A stretch of 12,552 bases of DNA from an uncultured Macromonas sp. GTDB taxonomy: Bacteria; Pseudomonadota; Gammaproteobacteria; Burkholderiales; Burkholderiaceae. Made by a program: the position numbers and the translations under genes. Position 1 is the stretch's first letter; the number at the start of each line of letters is the position of its first letter. The stretch spans positions 1 through 12,552 of the forward strand of contig CAMLOF010000064.1 in NCBI GenBank assembly GCA_946481585.1, written 5' to 3'. Shown here in pieces: positions 11,903 through 12,552 of the stretch. The notes beneath the pieces are model-generated. The model searched no databases. It had not been told where the DNA came from and saw only the letters and a list, made by a program, of their open reading frames with translations.

Positions 11903-12552
11903 GGCTTGGCAGGGTGTTCGTTCTTCAGGGCTTCCAGCAGGCCGTGCAGGGGTTGCAGGCGCAGGTCCAGTTCGGCCAGCAGGGCGGCGCGCCAGTCCTG
12001 CTCGAAGCGCAGGGCGGGTGGGGCGGCATCGTCGCTGGCCTGGGCGTGCAACTGCTTGAAGCGCTGTTCCAGGTGGGCTGGCACGGTGGCCAGCAGTTTG
12101 TGTTCGTGGGCGTCAAGCTGCGGCTCCAGCAGCGCGTCCAGCACGGCCAGCTGGCGCAGCGGGCCTGCCGCGCGGGCCAGGGCCTGGCGCAGCCGCGCCC
12201 GCAGCGGGGCAATGGCCGTGACCATCAGCCGCTGCAGTTCGGTGTGGCGGCGGCGGTAGGGGGCAAAGCCCGTCTCCCCGGTTTCGGCGGGCTGGGCCTG
12301 TTGCAGCGTGGCGCTGAGCGAGGCTTGCAGTTTTTGCAGTTCATCTGCCAGCGCGCGTGCGGCGGCGGGGGCAGGGGCGGATCGCTCCACTGGCATGGCC
12401 CTGATCGACTGCTGCGCCGCTTGCAGGCGCACCGCGTCCAGCGGCCCAAGCCACTGGCTCCACCGCTCGGCCAGGTCACCGCCCGGGTCTGCGCTGGGCG
12501 CGCCCGCCCATCCGTCCAGCAGACGGACCAGAGGCGAGCTGGTGAGTGCGTT
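11899..12552 (-). CDS. DUF3348 family protein (5' end outside window)
   Basis: The frame is open to the window edge, giving 217 residues without a convincing start. The first visible residues, ALTSSPLVRLLDGWA, match what I recall near the N-terminus of DUF3348 proteins, so probably only a few codons are missing. Later sections are a WSQWLGPLDAVRLQ segment (visible residues 32-45), an Ala/Pro-rich stretch, a PYRRRHTELQRLMVTAI helix (about 99-115) and a long helical part with LAVLDALLEPQLDAHEHKLLATVP (about 136-159). No membrane helix, signal peptide or enzyme motif is visible, so it should be a soluble helical cytoplasmic protein. A GTG at 12430-12432 could be taken as a start, but it falls inside conserved sequence. 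The stop overlaps the DUF802 start (ATGA, 11899-11902), making this the leading visible gene of a four-gene coupled operon. Function is unknown; a regulator or adaptor of the membrane motor is one possibility. Confidence 0.85.
   Translation of the reverse strand, partial: NALTSSPLVRLLDGWAGAPSADPGGDLAERWSQWLGPLDAVRLQAAQQSIRAMPVERSAPAPAAARALADELQKLQASLSATLQQAQPAETGETGFAPYRRRHTELQRLMVTAIAPLRARLRQALARAAGPLRQLAVLDALLEPQLDAHEHKLLATVPAHLEQRFKQLHAQASDDAAPPALRFEQDWRAALLAELDLRLQPLHGLLEALKNEHPAKP

Noticed and set aside
9929..12259. A 776-codon open frame on the + strand antisense to the DUF802 gene
   Set aside because: It is the complement of a GC-rich Gln/Ala/Leu-coding gene, which naturally lacks stops. 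The product is a Gly/His/Gln/Leu-rich string with no domain, while the opposite strand encodes a coherent membrane protein with coupled neighbours.
12225..12479. A second small - strand frame overlapping the DUF3348 gene
   Set aside because: Arg/Pro/Ser-rich shadow reading without a domain; the DUF3348 frame is open to the window edge and matches family sequence.

Overview
The window is gene-dense, GC-rich DNA that looks like the chromosome of a betaproteobacterium. The order narH-narJ-narI-PPIase, and the DUF3348/DUF802/OmpA/DUF2894 gene set, are combinations I associate with Burkholderiales, probably Comamonadaceae (Acidovorax, Diaphorobacter or Alicycliphilus type). That placement is inference from gene content; no rRNA or marker gene is present. 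Thirteen protein genes fill the window, and no gap between genes is longer than 28 bases. I saw no tRNA, rRNA, CRISPR array, insertion sequence, attachment site or riboswitch, and no convincing promoter or terminator.

Region 1 (1-2979, + strand) is the end of a membrane-bound respiratory nitrate reductase operon. It holds the C-terminal part of narH (iron-sulfur beta subunit), narJ (assembly chaperone), narI (di-heme b gamma subunit with all four heme-ligand histidines) and a parvulin-type peptidyl-prolyl isomerase with a Cys-rich N-terminus.

Region 2 (2996-8480, + strand) continues in the same direction after a 16-base gap. It encodes five signalling proteins: a REC-PAS-like response regulator, an HDOD protein, a soluble hemerythrin-PAS-histidine kinase, a REC-HD-GYP c-di-GMP phosphodiesterase, and a short REC protein. 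Most junctions are ATGA overlaps, so the genes are probably translationally coupled and perhaps co-transcribed with nar. The kinase carries the full di-iron ligand set of a bacteriohemerythrin. The cluster therefore reads as an O2 (or NO/redox) sensor feeding three RpfG-like receivers, one of which degrades c-di-GMP. None of the three receivers has a DNA-binding domain.

Region 3 (8491-12552, - strand) converges on region 2 with only 10 bases between the stops. Read in its own direction it is DUF3348 (5' end outside the window), DUF802, an OmpA-family protein, then DUF2894, all linked by 4-base ATGA overlaps. The DUF802 protein has a MotA/TolQ/ExbB-like four-helix membrane unit followed by a cytoplasmic helical tail of about 475 residues. 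The OmpA protein has one transmembrane helix with a MotB-type Asp and a peptidoglycan-binding domain. Together they have the architecture of a proton-driven stator/rotor pair, most like ZorA-ZorB of the Zorya anti-phage system. The partners, however, are two uncharacterised proteins and not ZorC/ZorD/ZorE. This is the best candidate for an undescribed system in the window.
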